Shown piece after piece: positions 36,020 to 48,354 of a stretch of 64,000 nt of DNA; the stretch's first letter is position 1, and every line of letters begins with the position of its first letter. The notes below the pieces were generated by a model that ran no database searches, was not told the DNA's origin, and was given only the letters and a program-made list of their open reading frames with translations. The stretch comes from Zygnema cylindricum (Eukaryota > Streptophyta > Zygnematophyceae > Zygnematales > Zygnemataceae), in contig JBBHKE010000422.1 in assembly GCA_037447655.1 (NCBI GenBank), positions 100,700 through 164,699 on the forward strand, read 5' to 3'. The position numbers and the translations under genes were made by a program.

Positions 36020-36496
36020 AACTATCCTTGCAATGCAGGATAGGGAAACGACAAAGAAGCCATGGATATCAGAGTGGCGCCATGGCGCATGCAATGGATA
36101 TAACCTCACTGCTGAGCTCTTCAAACAGTTTGCCCTAATCCTGAAACCAGCTCTGAAATATCCTGTTGCTGGTCGTTCGCACTTTAGTTTCAATGATATG
36201 ATGACGAAACACATGCATGAGTACTTCTGTACTTGACAGAAACACAATCGGACGGTCAAGATCGTGTCCGTTAAATAGGGATGTGAATAAGAGTAGCTTC
36301 AAGTACGGAATTTACAACTGTGAGTGAAGAGTACAGTACGGATTTTATTGAGAAGAACATGCAGAACAAAGGTACAATGGATCGCCGTACAGAAGTATCT
36401 GGTGTGACCGTCTGAGGCACGACATACACGGTGAACGCGTCAACATCAACATTCGGCACACGTAAAAACGTCACAGCTATTCAGAGTACAATACAG
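36020..36496. other. Upstream region of the CW gene
   Basis: Presumed 5' UTR and promoter of the CW gene. Several GTACAGTAC-like words are present but no defined promoter element was identified. Confidence 0.35.
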
Positions 36497-36717
36497 TACA
36501 CCGTGTCTCGCTGTTAGTGTTAATAGTTTTTTCGCCGCTTAAAGCATCTTTTCTCCGTACATATTTGTCCGATTTTCAATATGCGACCGCTAATCGAAAG
36601 CTAATAATCCTAAATTTCAATCTCAACGGTCGGATCTAAAATGTGACATGTGTGTACGTAGAAAACACGTTTTAAGAGACGAGAAAAGCATCAACACTAA
36701 TAGCGATATACGGTGTA
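36497..36717. mobile_element. 221-bp TACACCG-family miniature element
   Basis: TACACCGTG at the left and its complement-like end TAGCGATATACGGTGTA at the right. The interior (TTTTTTCGCCGCTTAAA near the left, TTTTAAGAGACGAGAAAA near the right) matches the element at 60212-60412, so both belong to one subfamily. Confidence 0.75.
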
Positions 36718-36758
36718 CTGTAAAGTACTGTACTTCACTATATAGTACGGCACAGTAC

Positions 36759-37298
36759 TACACCGCCAATCGTTATTAGCGTTGTGTACGCTAATCCCGT
36801 CCCGCTTTTATTTTTTATTCTCCACTAGTGTAGTTCATTCTATTTTTTTCTTTATTCTATTTAGGGTTATTTTCAGTACTTTGTCTGTTAAATAGAGTGG
36901 TGTACGGTCAGTGTCATACCGTACATAAACGTACCTTTTTAAGTTAAAAAGTACAATAAATTAGTTTTAGTAACCGCGTACGCATAAGAATGTGCGTTCT
37001 AAAAAGGAAAAAAAACTACGTCGTAAAACATCTCGTTCGCACATATTCGTTTGACAGCCGCGTTTCGACCGTGTGAATGTACGATTTGTGTACGATTTGT
37101 CAAATTTTGTACGGAAACCTATAGTAGTGTAAGCATGTTTGCGACCGATATTTTTTTTTTCAAAGATCCAAATTACCATAATCAAACAATTAGAATGTAT
37201 GCTTTTTTCCAAAATTTTCAAATTCTTAAATAGCGTACACCACGGTAAAATTTTTATACGCTAAAAAAACTTACACGCTAATAACGATTGGCGGTGTA
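36759..37298. mobile_element. 540-bp TACACCG-family element, inverted relative to 7547-8082
   Basis: Complementary ends TACACCGCCAATCGTTATT... and ...AACGATTGGCGGTGTA. The interior is the reverse complement of the 7547 element with small differences, including an open frame (37221-36967, minus) encoding an 84-residue peptide very like its counterpart there. Confidence 0.88.
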
Positions 37299-38488
37299 CA
37301 GTAGCGTATGTCGCTATTAGCTTCAACGAAATATTACCGTGGGGCATATATCACGGTGGAGTTACTGTCTTCTCATTCAGTTTGAATGACGTGGTTGTAC
37401 TAAAACCAATTAAAGAATATGCGTCAAGAAACGAGCATTTAGCGTCGTCGACACTGTTTTAGGTTCAAGGGGTAAGATTCTTTTGTAAGATTTACAGCCA
37501 CCGGTATCATAGACGGTAACGACGATGCACAGTGGGCTTTACTTGTTGTTCCTCTACTGTATTGTACTGTATTGTACGGTACTGTACTGTAGTAAAGAGA
37601 AAGTGCGTTCAAGGTGGGTTGATTTGGCGCACTTTGGATTCACACGGCTCAAGGCGAATAAGAAAGTTGAGGCACCCTTCTATCGGCATACCTTGATGGC
37701 GCCCGTCTTATTATGGTCACATTGCCCCCTAGCGAACCCTACCTCTGTCACAGTTGTGGCTCCGGCAGCTCAGCATGTTGGGTGGAAGACCCGTGATGCT
37801 ACTAGAAGGAATGTCAAGCTCGAATGCTTTTCAGGCACCCCTTTATATTACCGAGGATTTCCGTACCCTTCCGACCCGTACTGTTCCCAGATTACGGAGA
37901 AGCAAGCACAACCAGCCGGAAGGATTATAGTATTTCCTCTACGAAACAAGACGCACTTTATTTCGTGCCTAAAGGAGGTCGGACGACAAAGTTTTACAGT
38001 CGGAAAGATCGCAGTTCCGTTACATAACACTAGCTTCCACCAGCCCTAGTGGGGGGTATATTGTGGATTGCCACGTAGACTTCCGCACTGTAATCTAGAT
38101 TATGTTGTTAGCTGCCTGTAGCAATTTAGTTCAGGTTCAGCTGACCAGTGGTTCATTTATTACATTAAGTCAAAGCTTGGCACTTGTGTGTCCTTTTAGT
38201 ACTTTGTCTTAAAAACTATGGAACAAACAATAACTTTCGGCCGCGGATCTAGCCGTAATCAGAGGTCCAACTTTTTGCCCCAAGTGTAATACACATTATT
38301 TTGTCTTATGTCAGTTCGGTTGTCGTTGCTTACTTGCATATTACGTACGTGTACTTCGCAAGTGTACCGCGTCAATGTTTCTCAAAGATCTCCTTCACTC
38401 TGCTGACTTTCTGGAAAAAACCGTATTTCTTTTCGGCAAAGATTTTACGGTCATCTTGTCCGAAGGCTTGTGACTTAGGAGACCTGTG
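37299..38488. other. Intergenic DNA with an unassigned 174-codon open frame
   Basis: An open frame on + at 37525-38049 is the longest here. Its start is a (GTACT)n-like tract (37554-37595), the product has no recognisable family, and no splice-linked exons were found. It may not be a gene. Confidence 0.3.
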
Positions 38489-38660
38489 ATTTTTTTTTTT
38501 TTTTTTTTTTAAATGCCTTGATATATCGGCGATACGATATATCGGCAATATATCGCGATATTTCGATAATCGATATATAGAGGCGATATATCGATTATCG
38601 GGTACCTAAAATTCAATATATATCGAATATCGGCAATTGGTCCTCGATACCCAACACTAG
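38489..38660. repeat. Poly-T plus ATATCG/CGATAT-rich palindromic sequence
   Basis: A run of about 20 T is followed by ~140 bp of ATATCGGCGATA-, CGATTATCGG- and TATATCGAT-like words. Related sequence recurs at 39100-39290 and 40826-40895. Confidence 0.7.
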
Positions 38661-39099
38661 TAATTAGAGTAATGAAAAAATTAGAGTAAACAAACAAAAA
38701 AAAACAATTAGAGTAATGAACTCTAGTTTATGTGATATAACTTTTTCACAGAGGAAGTTTACTCTAATTTATTTAAGTACTCTATATTGGGTAATGTCGG
38801 CAGTTTGCAGTTTTGCATAAAAGTTTGCAGACAACATTTAGGACATTCAACAAACCTTCCACAAAAGGGGATTGCACGAGTATAACAATGGTCCATATAT
38901 ACATTCTCCGCAAAAAACGTTTCTCATAATTTTTCAGCCTTTTGTTTACATAGTTCAATTCTTCATATGGACTCCTGTAATTGATGATAGATGTTTTAGT
39001 ATTCTTACGAAGTTCTGATTTTCCATTTGTCTCTTTCTGTTTACGCCCCAATTGCATATTGGTGTTTTAGTCTGCTTATTTATGCTTCGCTTGGGAATA

Positions 39100-39290
39100 C
39101 GAACTATCGCCGATAGTTATTGTTATCGGTGTTATCGCGATGAAAAACCAATATTATCGGTTATTATCGGTTTTTTATCGGCAATAACACCGGCGTCAAT
39201 GTATCGTGCCCATATATCGATTATCGGGAAGCCAAAAAAAGGTACATATCCATTTTCAACAAAACCCTGTCGATATACAACACTTGTTAG
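39100..39290. repeat. Second ATATCG-rich repeat
   Basis: Contains TATCGATTATCGGGAAGCC followed by AAAAAAGGTACATAT. This pairs with TTGATTATCGGTAGGTG followed by AAAAAAGGTACATATCGG at 40835-40865. Looks like the end of a dispersed repeat. Confidence 0.6.
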
Positions 39291-39633
39291 AATATATAAC
39301 AACACTAACACACAACAATATGACACGTGCGCACGGAAAATGCCGATTGAAGTTGCGAAAAAACTTAACGCTAATAACGAGACATGATGTACGATATGTC
39401 ATTCGAACATTACGCGTACATTTCTTGTAACAGCATGGAATTTACAGTTGGTTATGTAACTGGAAGTGTGTCGTTGTTGACGTCATTACGTTATTTTATG
39501 GTTTGTGCCCATGCGCTAAAAGAAAAGCGCACTCATATTTGATTCCCAGTCATAAAGAAGAAGGAAAATCACGAGAATATGTTCTCACCTGTTCAAATAT
39601 CGACTATGTGAACACAGGCTATACCGGCTACAC

Positions 39634-40196
39634 TACAATGCCAATCGCTATTAGCGTAGAAGTTTATTTAGCGTATATGAACAACTACCGTGGTTTACGC
39701 TAATTAAGAATTTGAAAAATTTGAAAAAAAACAAACATTCTAATTGTTTAATAATTATATTTTGGGTCTTTGAAAAAAGTAAATGTCAGTCGTTAACATG
39801 CTTACACTAATATAGGAATTCGTACAAAATTTGACAAATCGTAGAGAAATCGTATAACCACACAGTCGAAACGTGGTTGTTGGACGAATATGTGCGAACA
39901 TGATATTTGACAACCCAATTCGATCCCCTTTTTAGACCGCATATTATCATGCGTCCGCGGCTACCAAACATAATGAATTGTACTTCTTCACTTAAAAATG
40001 TACGATTTTGTACGGTCTGACACTGACCGTACACCACACTATTTAAAAGATGACGTACTTCCGTTTTGTAAAGTACTTGGAAAATAACTCTAAATGGCAT
40101 ACAGAAAAAAATAGAATAAGCTACGCTATTGGAGAATAATATAAAAAAAACGGGACAGAATTAGCGTACACTACGCTAATAGCGATTGGCGGTGTA
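39634..40196. mobile_element. 563-bp diverged TACACCG-family element
   Basis: The right end AGCGATTGGCGGTGTA is well preserved; the left end is TACAATGCCAATCGCTATTA. The interior is homologous to the 536/540-bp copies in the same orientation as 7547-8082. The internal open frame is disrupted. Confidence 0.8.
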
Positions 40197-40204
40197 CAGT
40201 ACAG

Positions 40205-40407
40205 TACACCACGAATCGTTATTAGCGTTATGAACTCTATATCGGCGCCCCTAAATTTAAACATTGGTACCTTAAATAGAATAAACTACACTATTTAAGG
40301 ACGTGGACCATAATCTGCCACGTCTCCTAACATTAAATTAGAATGAATGACACTATTTTTTTCTTTACACTAATAATTTATCAACTCTAATAACGATTGG
40401 CGGTGTA
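40205..40407. mobile_element. 203-bp TACACCG-family miniature element
   Basis: TACACCACGAATCGTTATTA at the left and TAACGATTGGCGGTGTA at the right. It lies only 8 bp from the previous element. It supplies the full-length version of the fragments at 4686 and 7152. Confidence 0.85.
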
Positions 40408-40410
40408 CAA

Positions 40411-40631
40411 TACACCGCGAATCGTTATTAGCGTATTGAACGCTAATTCGGTTCCCCCAAATTTTCAAAAATTCTCAAATAGAATTATCCATACTGTTGA
40501 AAAAAAACCCTAGTTTCTAATTAGAGTAAAATGATTTCTTTGAAAAAATCCAAATTCCCAATTAGCGTTAATAACGGTAATTATTCTTATACGCTAATAT
40601 AACTTGTACGCTAATAACAATTCACGGTGTA
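40411..40631. mobile_element. 221-bp TACACCG-family miniature element
   Basis: TACACCGCGAATCGTTATTA at the left and TAACAATTCACGGTGTA at the right, only 3 bp from the preceding copy. Confidence 0.85.
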
Positions 40632-40780
40632 CTGGAACAATTTACCCAAATTAGAGTTGTGTGCATAAATTAGAGTTATTTTTTACTTGGCGAAAGGCCT
40701 TAAACCCAAATAAGAGTTATTAACATTAATTATATTTCTACACTAATTATTTCTTAACGCTAATAGCGATTCCCGGTGTA
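40632..40780. mobile_element. Fragment ending in a TACACCG-family terminus
   Basis: Ends TAGCGATTCCCGGTGTA. The left end is not separately visible and may be shared with, or nested against, the element ending at 40631. AATTAGAGTT words are repeated in it. Confidence 0.5.
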
Positions 40781-40825
40781 CTTTCCGTATGGAATATGGA
40801 ACCGTATGTATGAAGCACGGACCGA

Positions 40826-40895
40826 CAAATATTGATTATCGGTAGGTGAAAAAAAGGTACATATCGGTTATTGGTAAAAGGCTTCCGATACAAAA
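40826..40895. repeat. Third ATATCG-type repeat
   Basis: TTGATTATCGGTAGGTGAAA followed by GGTACATATCGGTTATTGG matches the copy at 39100-39290. Confidence 0.5.
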
Positions 40896-41679
40896 TATTA
40901 ATCATTCGATTTTGGTACATGACGAATTGATTGGTTACTCAAATGATTTTGTCAGGTTTCATTTTGGGGAAACTTTGTCGTTTTGTGTCTGACGTGTCGT
41001 CCGCCTGTTCTCCTCGATGTGCCTCGCTGAACTTGCTCGTGACGTAACTCTTGACGAATCTTTGGAATTGTCAAGTAGGAAGTATCAATTTAAGAATCTT
41101 GGAATCTTGAATAAAGTGCGAAAGCTTAATGAATGACAGAGCAAAACGATGCATCGGACGGTCACGATAAAACACTAAAAAGGAAAAAGATCGGCTCCGT
41201 ATGGTAAGAATACAATGCGAATTAATAGTATTACTTTACTGGAAACGTGCAGCTGACACGTATGAGTTTTCGTTTCCTTCAAATTTTGACCTGCATCTCT
41301 GAATTGCAGAACCGGACGTTACCTCATTCTGGAATTGCATCCGACTTTTTCAATGGCTCCGCCCGGGTGGGTGGACATACTTCTTAGTTTCTCGTGCGTC
41401 GTATTTGTAGGAGTGAGTTCCTGTATGTTTCACTCTCCCTCTCTCTCTACCTCTTCCCCTCCCTCTCCCTCTCTCGCTCCCTCCCCTTTCCCTCTCTCCC
41501 TCTCTCTCTCTCCCTCTCTCTCTCTCCCTCCCTCTCTCACTCTCCCTCTCCCTTCACCATTTTTGTTTATCATTATTGTTATTATTCTATTCCTAGTATA
41601 AGTTACTGATAAAATGAACAGAACCATTTGTATTTTTTTTTTGTTCGTTTCTTTTTTGTAGTTTTTACCACGGTTTTAT

Positions 41680-41830
41680 TTTTTTTGGCAAATTCTCGTT
41701 CTGTAGTTTTTTCCGAATTTAGTTGTTTTACCATGCTTTACATCTTCCTCAAATTTTTTTTTTTTTTGGCAAATTCTCGTTCTGTAGTTTTTTCCGAATT
41801 TAGTTTTTTTACTGGGATTTACATCTTTCT
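41680..41830. repeat. 81-bp tandem duplication
   Basis: GGCAAATTCTCGTTCTGTAG begins at 41687 and again at 41768 with the same following sequence. Probably intronic in the DUF21-like gene. Confidence 0.85.
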
Positions 41831-42333
41831 CAAAAAAATTTTTTTTTGGCATTCGGCAGATTTTCTTTATTCTTGCGCAGAAAATCGGCATCGCCTCCTC
41901 TGTACGGTTCTTTGCTGGGATGCTTTGGCAGCGGCGGTAATTCCCAAATTTTAATCGTTTTTATTTGTCCTTGTTTTTTTTGTATTTTTTTCTAATTTAT
42001 TATTTTATAAATTGTGAATGATTCGGTAATTCAAGGACTGAGCAATTTTGTCGTTTTTTGGCAATGTTTTGTTTTCCTTTTAAATATCGCCTCTTTTTAT
42101 GTTTTGTGAAACATAGGTTTCCATTGGCTTTTCAGTTTTCTTCAGAGGTAGTCTTGTTATTTTTTAATGTCTTTTTGAGACATTCTTATTTATTTTCAGT
42201 TAAAAACAGATATTTGTTGGATTGTTATTTTTTTGCAGGCTCTTTCTGCATCTGTGAACAATTTCCTTCCCTCCTGGGTCTGCAGTATTATTTTTTTGAC
42301 TTTTTTCTTCTCTTACAGGTGGGTGAACTTTGC

Positions 42334-42450
42334 CAAACTGAAACTGAAGCTGGCATTTAAACTGAAACTGAGACTAACACTGCAACTGGCACTGAAATCG
42401 AAATCTTATCTTGAAACTGGAACCAAAACTGAATCTTAAACTAGAACTGG
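42334..42450. repeat. AACTGA-rich minisatellite
   Basis: Variants of AAACTGAAACTG recur about 12 times over 115 bp. Located between exon-like pieces of the DUF21-like gene. Confidence 0.75.
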
Positions 42451-43919
42451 AACTTCACAAAAAAAAGTGAAAAGGAAAAATTGAAGGAAAGAAACCTGCG
42501 ACGTGCGGAGGTTTACATTCACATATTTTTAATTTTTCTAATCAAACTGTATTCTGTTGCCAGTTTTCTATTTTAGTTTTCCTTGTTAGTTAACTTATGT
42601 TGCATGTTTTGTTATTTCTTTACTTGTCTATGATAGATTCACTTCGTTTTTATGCTTTCAGATTCTTGCCCAAGCTGCAAATGGTCGTTATGGCCATCAC
42701 TTTCTACGAGAAATCATCACTTTAGCCAAGATTCTTCATTTTTTCTTTTTCCCCATCGCTTATCCGATAAGCAAGGTCGGTTTTTTTGTACTTTTTGTAT
42801 CTAAATCTAAACTTTCCTTAGTTCTTTTTGTTCAAAAGAAGAAAGAGATTTTTTGGAAAATATGGTGATTTGAAATTGATCGATATTTAAATTCTTTATG
42901 TTGGTTCAAAAGTATTGTTTTAACATCCTAAAATAATGTAATGTAATATAAAGTATATAATGTATGCAAAGTAATGTGTGCAGCGCTTGAATTGTTTACG
43001 ACTGATTGACAAATTTGACAATTCTCATTCCCTATTTCCCCTTTTTCTTTTTTTTCCAGATTTTGGATTGTCTTTTCAGCCAGACAAATGAATTGCAAAA
43101 TGTTGACTTGGTGAGATTATGTTTTCAAGGCAAAAGACAAAAGAAGTTAGAACCTTCTTGGGACTTTCATATTTTGTTTTGTTTGTTTCTTTTCTTTGCC
43201 ACCTTGCAATGGTTGCAATGGTATTTATCTTTTTTAGACCAAAAAAGAGGGAAATTATGATAGATTTAGACAAATAAAATAAAATAGACTAGAACCGTTG
43301 CTTTTCAGGTGTTTTTGGGTTTTTATGTTAATATAAGAGTGAAAAGATAAGTCAACTTTTTTATTGCTAATTGGGCTTTTTGTAGGCTGGAGAGATAGGA
43401 ATTTGTGATCAATGTGGCGGTTTTAATGTTGTTAATTTTTGCTGTATGGAGTCCCGAAAAGGTAGTATAAAGAGAGAGAAGACCAAATTTGTATGTCAAA
43501 TTTGTCTTTTTAGGCTGAGAAAAAAGGAATATGAGCGACAAGACTATTATAGTATGTGAATTTTCTCTTATTTCACTAATGATTTTCCTCTCACTTACAA
43601 TTTTGGTTTTCTTTCCTATTTTTTTTCTTATATTTGTAATTTTTTCTCCCTTTAACTTTGGTTTGGCTTTGCTCTTGGCTCTAGATTTTTCTTTTTTTTT
43701 CCCTTATGTATATGAATTAAAGTCAATCCATTTCTGTTTATTGTTGTTGTTGGGTATTCACACTTAAATATTTGTTTATTAACTTAAATTTTCATGTTTT
43801 TTTTCAATTTCTTTTTTCTTTATTTTATTTTACGCGATGGACCTTCAAAAAATTCAGCCAAAAGATAATGCTTGTCTTTGCCAATCGAGCTCTCAAAAAA
43901 AATCGAGGTAAATATTACG

Positions 43920-44041
43920 TTTTTATATATATATTATATAAAATTATATTAGATTAGATCAAATTATATTATATTATGTTATATAATATAATATAATATA
44001 GTCTAATATATTTTAATGTTATGTAATGTTTCATTTTAATC

Positions 44042-44070
<29 letters not shown>
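43920..44070. repeat. TA-rich tract
   Basis: TATAATATAATATA and (TA)n runs followed by poly-T. No coding signal. Confidence 0.8.
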
Positions 44071-44073
<3 letters not shown>

Positions 44074-45549
44074 TTGTTTAATTACATTATATTTTGGGAT
44101 TTTATGTACTGAGGTATTATTTTTTGGAACCGCTTCCTATTGAAGACTATGTCTTCATTGACTTAACTCATTTTTTTTGAGTGCTAAAATGTCCTTAGCC
44201 TAGTACTTTAGTTAGCAAACTGTACTTTTCTCCATACATTTTGTAGCGTTGAAAGGTTACCCTCAAGAAATCTGATACAATTGTTTTTATTTTTGAAAAT
44301 ATATTTTCCACTTCTTTTATGATTATGATAAATTACAAGGTTATTTAATTATAAATTATGATTAATTACTTTATAGATGTAGTTTAAATTTGTAAAAGAT
44401 ATATTCTGGTGAAACATGTTTTAGGCATTAAGGTTTTTTTTTTTTTTTGGCTTAATGGTTGCCCTCTGTCCTCTTATCGATATAAGCCTTGAAAAAAAAA
44501 AAAACTGACCAATTGTGAGTTTTTTTCCCTCTATTTATCCATTTTTTTCTTGCTAAATAGCTTCATTTTTTGCATTTTTTTAGTTTTTCAGCTGACAGCT
44601 TCCTTAATTATTTTTTCAGTCCGAATGATTCTATGGGCCTTTCCGAAATTCCCTGTAATCTTCCATCAGAAAATAGTGATGAGAAAAAGATTCAAGAGCA
44701 AGTCGAAGTGTAACAGAATCCCCACCGTCTCCTCCCCCTCATCCTCCGCCTCCTCCACCGCCGCCGCCTCCTCGCCCTCTCACTCAACACCCTCCTCTCC
44801 CTCCTCGCCCTCCTCCTCCCCCCCCTCCTCTCCTCCATCTCTCTCCTCCACTGTCTCTGGAAAATGAAGGAACCATTGTTGGAGCACATCGGTAAGGAAA
44901 AGAAAACCTACTTAAAAACCATTTCCTGTTTGAATTTTCAAATATTTATATTCTTACCTTCTTCTTTCTTCCTCTTCTTCTTCTCCTCCTCCTTTTCCCT
45001 CTCCTTGTCCTTCTTCTCTTTCTCCTTCTCCTTCTGCTTCCTTCTCTTTCTCCCTCTCCTTCTCCTTCCCCTTCTTCTTATTCCTCTTCTAATCCCTCTT
45101 TTTCTCCCAACAACTCAAAACCGAAGAGACAACCACTATTTAAGGTGTACCAATCTTTGTCTTTCCCTGTAAAATAATATCTTTGATATTTGCCATACTA
45201 ATTACCGTGAGGCAGATGCAATAATAAAATACCCTGAAATAATGTGAAACCAAAAACCCAACCGACAAAATTGACACTACACTTTTCTTTCCCTAATTTT
45301 TCATTTTTCTTTCCCCCCATTTCCTTTCTCGTTGTTATTCCCCTTTTTTTGATTTCCCTTTTTTCTCTTCCCCACTTTTCCTCATTTTTTTTTTTTTTCC
45401 TTTATATGCTGATTCAGGTAAAATACCTAGACGGAGAGAAAAAAAAATCAGCAAGAGATTCTCTCCTATATTGCCGAGAGAAGAAATTGGAATCAAAAAT
45501 TTAGAAACTTCAAAAAAAAAATCGGTTTTTATTGAAAAACATCACTTAG

Positions 45550-45718
45550 TTTAAAATTGGTTTATTATGTAAATTGTAAATAGGTTAAAATTGGTTTATT
45601 TATGCAAATTGTGAATGGGTTAAAATTGGTTTATTATGTAAATTGTAAATAGGTTAAAATTGGTTTTTTGTGTAAGTTGTAAATAGGTTAAAATCGATTA
45701 ATTACATAAACTGTAAAT
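45550..45718. repeat. ~35-bp tandem repeat, about five copies
   Basis: The unit TTAAAATTGGTTTATTATG followed by TAAATTGTAAATAGG is repeated with small differences about every 34-36 bp. Confidence 0.85.
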
Positions 45719-45863
45719 TATCACTTAGGTTCGCCCAACTATTTAAAACTTCAGAAAAATTCTGATACCACGCTCGAATTAAAATCTACAAATTGAAAAA
45801 GGAGTCGCAGAGAGATCTGGATCATCCTCTAAAATTTTGGTATTGAGCGTGCGAGAGAGGTAA

Positions 45864-45908
<45 letters not shown>
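45864..45908. repeat. 45-base G homopolymer
   Basis: An uninterrupted run of about 45 G on the + strand, followed by (GGGAGA)n. The exact length in the genome is unreliable for any sequencing method. Confidence 0.9.
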
Positions 45909-45909
<1 letters not shown>

Positions 45910-47070
45910 GAGGGAGAGGGGAGAGGGGAGAGGGAGAGAAGGAGAGAGGGAGATTTAATGTTGAAGATGGAGAGGAGACAGAAAGAGAGTGCATAATAAT
46001 TTTTGTGAGATGAACAAGATTACCGGATGAATATTGATTTTTGCTACAAGACAATCATAGACTTTAATAAAGAAACAACAAAATTTTGGATAAAAAGAAA
46101 ATTTGAACTAAATTTGTAAATTGATTCTAGCCACAAGATAAAGGAGGGAAGAAGAGGAAAAGAAAAAAGAAAAGGGAAAGAAACGGGGAGAGACAGCGGT
46201 AGGGGGAAGGGAGAGAGAGAGAGAGAGGGAGAGGGAGATGGAGAGAAAGAGGGAACTAGAAAAGGGTAATGTAGAAAGAGTGGAATAATGAAAAGGAGAG
46301 GAAAAGGGAGAAGGGGAGAAGGAATGAGTTGGAATGGGCGAGGGAGGGTAAAGTCAAATGGAGAGGGAAACTCAGAGGAAGAGGGAGAGGGAAAGAGAGG
46401 GAAAGAGAGTAAAAGTCAGAGGAAGAGGGAGAGGGAGTAGAAAAGGGAGAGGAAGAGGGAGAGGGAGGGGCAAAAGAAGAGAAAGAGGGAGAAAGAAAGG
46501 GAGAGAAAGTGGGAAGGCGAGAGCGACAGGGAAAGGGAGAGGGAGAGGCGAAGTGGGAGAAGGGAAGAGACAGCTCCCTCCCCATACTCCCTTACAAAAA
46601 TATTGAAGAGAGAAAGGAAAGGGAAATGGCTGACGAAGTGGAGGAAGAGGTTGAGGGAGGAGGAGAGGGAGAGGGGGAGGAGGGAGAGGGAGGAGGGAAG
46701 GGAGGAGGGAGAGGGAGAGAGAGAGAGAGAGAGAGGAGAGAGATGGAGGGATAGGGAGAGGGCAAGAGGGACGAAGAGGCCGAGGGAGAGGGAGAGGGAG
46801 AGGCAAATGGAAAGGGTGGGAAAGGGAGATTAAGAGGGAGAGAAAGAGGGTGAATGAGAGGGAGAGGGAAAAAGAGTGGTATAGGGAGAGAGGGACAGGG
46901 GGTAGAGAGGGCTCTTTCCCACAATTTTTTATTAAAAAAGTAGAGAGAGAAGAAAGGGAAAGTTAGTGGAGGTGTAAGAGGGGCATGTGCTGAGACAGAT
47001 GGACAAAGAAACATAAGCAATATGGGAGAGGGAGAGGGAGAGAGAGGGAGATGGAGAGGTACAGTGCACA
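45909..47070. repeat. Polypurine (GGGAGA-type) low-complexity block
   Basis: Over 1 kb of mostly purine on the + strand with GAGAGG/GGGAGA words. A ~300-bp subregion (46560-46620 and 46900-46960, each with CCCTCCCC- or TCTTTCCC-type pyrimidine islands before an AAAAA stretch) hints at internal repetition. Long open frames here are composition artefacts. Confidence 0.8.
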
Positions 47071-47534
47071 GCAATACAAATATTTGCTATTGGACCAGCG
47101 GAAAGCTCATCGTACACTTCCACTCACACAGCATTCATGAGAGACGTACACTAATTCGGCCAATAGTGTAGCATTTACTCGAAAGCTTTTTCTCACTCAA
47201 GCTCTCTTCTCTCTCTCACTTTGTCCTCTGCTCTACAGTCTGCATTGAAATAACTCTGCACTGCCACGTGGCACCACGTGCTCTCAAGACATTATGCTCT
47301 AATTTTCCTTCTGACACTTGGACACGACTCACGACGACACGAACGCGAAACGACACAATTCTCGAAACAAAGAAACAAACTCACGAGCTGTCGGGGAAAT
47401 ATCGGATACGATCGCGGGAAATGGACCAGTACTAGACGGACGTACAAGAGGAAACAATCTTTGACCATTCGTCTATTCGTCCAATATCCTACCAGTCCCC
47501 CCATTTATTGTGAGATTCGGCGAATACGTAAACG
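47071..47534. other. Intergenic DNA, nothing recognised
   Basis: Mixed sequence with CCACGTGGCACCACGTG (G-box-like) at about 47262. No gene seen. Confidence 0.4.
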
Positions 47535-48354
47535 ACACCGTGAATCGTAATTAGCGTTAAGAAATGATTAGTGTTAAAAAATAACTAGTGTTAAAAAATA
47601 ACTAGTGTTAATAACTCTAATCTGGGTTTTTTGGTGTTCTCACAAAAAAAAAATAAGGGTGAAGTTCCATTTGACGAAAAGTGAGATTGTTTACAGAAAA
47701 TCGGACCTCTCCATACTAAGCCGTACGTCTTATTTTGTTTTTATGAGGAAAATAACATTACAGATAATCTTGTCAATATTCTCCAAAAGTCTTGGAGTTA
47801 ACAGTGACCGTTGGATATTTTTTCGCGAAGCAATCGCTTCGAAATTTTTTGTAATTGTGATGTACCTCGCGAGGTACATCACCAATTACAGAAAAAGTTG
47901 AACCGCGACACGCTAGATAATGAGCATACGTGTCAAGATGGTAACCAACGGAAATCAAAAAAATTCGCACACGATATACGCGTTCAAAAATACAGCAGAA
48001 AATACAACCAAAATCTCGTAACGCACTTTTGTCACGCTATTTTTGTTGTCGCCCATTCGTCACACTATTTCTAGAAAAGCTCATTCGTCACGCGTAAAAA
48101 CATGAACCCTATAAAAACAAATGCAGGATAAATTAAAAGAGCACGATGGTAAACCATCTGAATCTGGGGGTACAAAATGGGTGGCATGACCAACACTAAA
48201 AAACAACAATAAAAAACAGAAAGAGCGACGAGAACACAAAAAAATGGAAGCAACAACAAGGAAAATAAAAGCACCCTGACTCAAAATGAAAAGCACGTCA
48301 ACTCACAAAAACAAAGCTACAAACCCCAACCCCAACCCTAACTCAATTAAATAT

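Larger units (their letters stand above)
41353..45501 (+). pseudogene. Decayed or fragmentary DUF21/CNNM-like membrane protein gene
   Basis: Short exon-like segments follow the order of plant DUF21-CBS proteins. 41353-41412 (starts MAPPGWVDILL, GTGAGT donor) is the N-terminus. 41881-41936 (NRHRLLCTVLCWDALAAA) resembles the RHQLLLCTLL-type helix. 42239 to about 42318 (ALSASVNNFLPSW) resembles the LPxFLDxLxPAW block. 42662-42775 ends FFFPIAYPISK, nearly the family's FFPIAYPISK. 43060-43110 (ILDCLFSQTNEL) continues in phase. 44750-44891 ends SLENEGTIVG, like the segment before the second CBS domain. Missing are the SGLTLGLMSL-type segment, GEIIPQ, and most of the CBS domains; phases do not close between all pieces. 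The region is packed with simple repeats. Family identity rests mainly on the PIAYPISK exon. It could be a fast-evolving real gene rather than a relic. Confidence 0.4.

Noticed and set aside
46372-47074. Proline/Leu/Ser-rich frames
   Set aside because: Polypurine block read on the opposite strand; no evidence of a gene.
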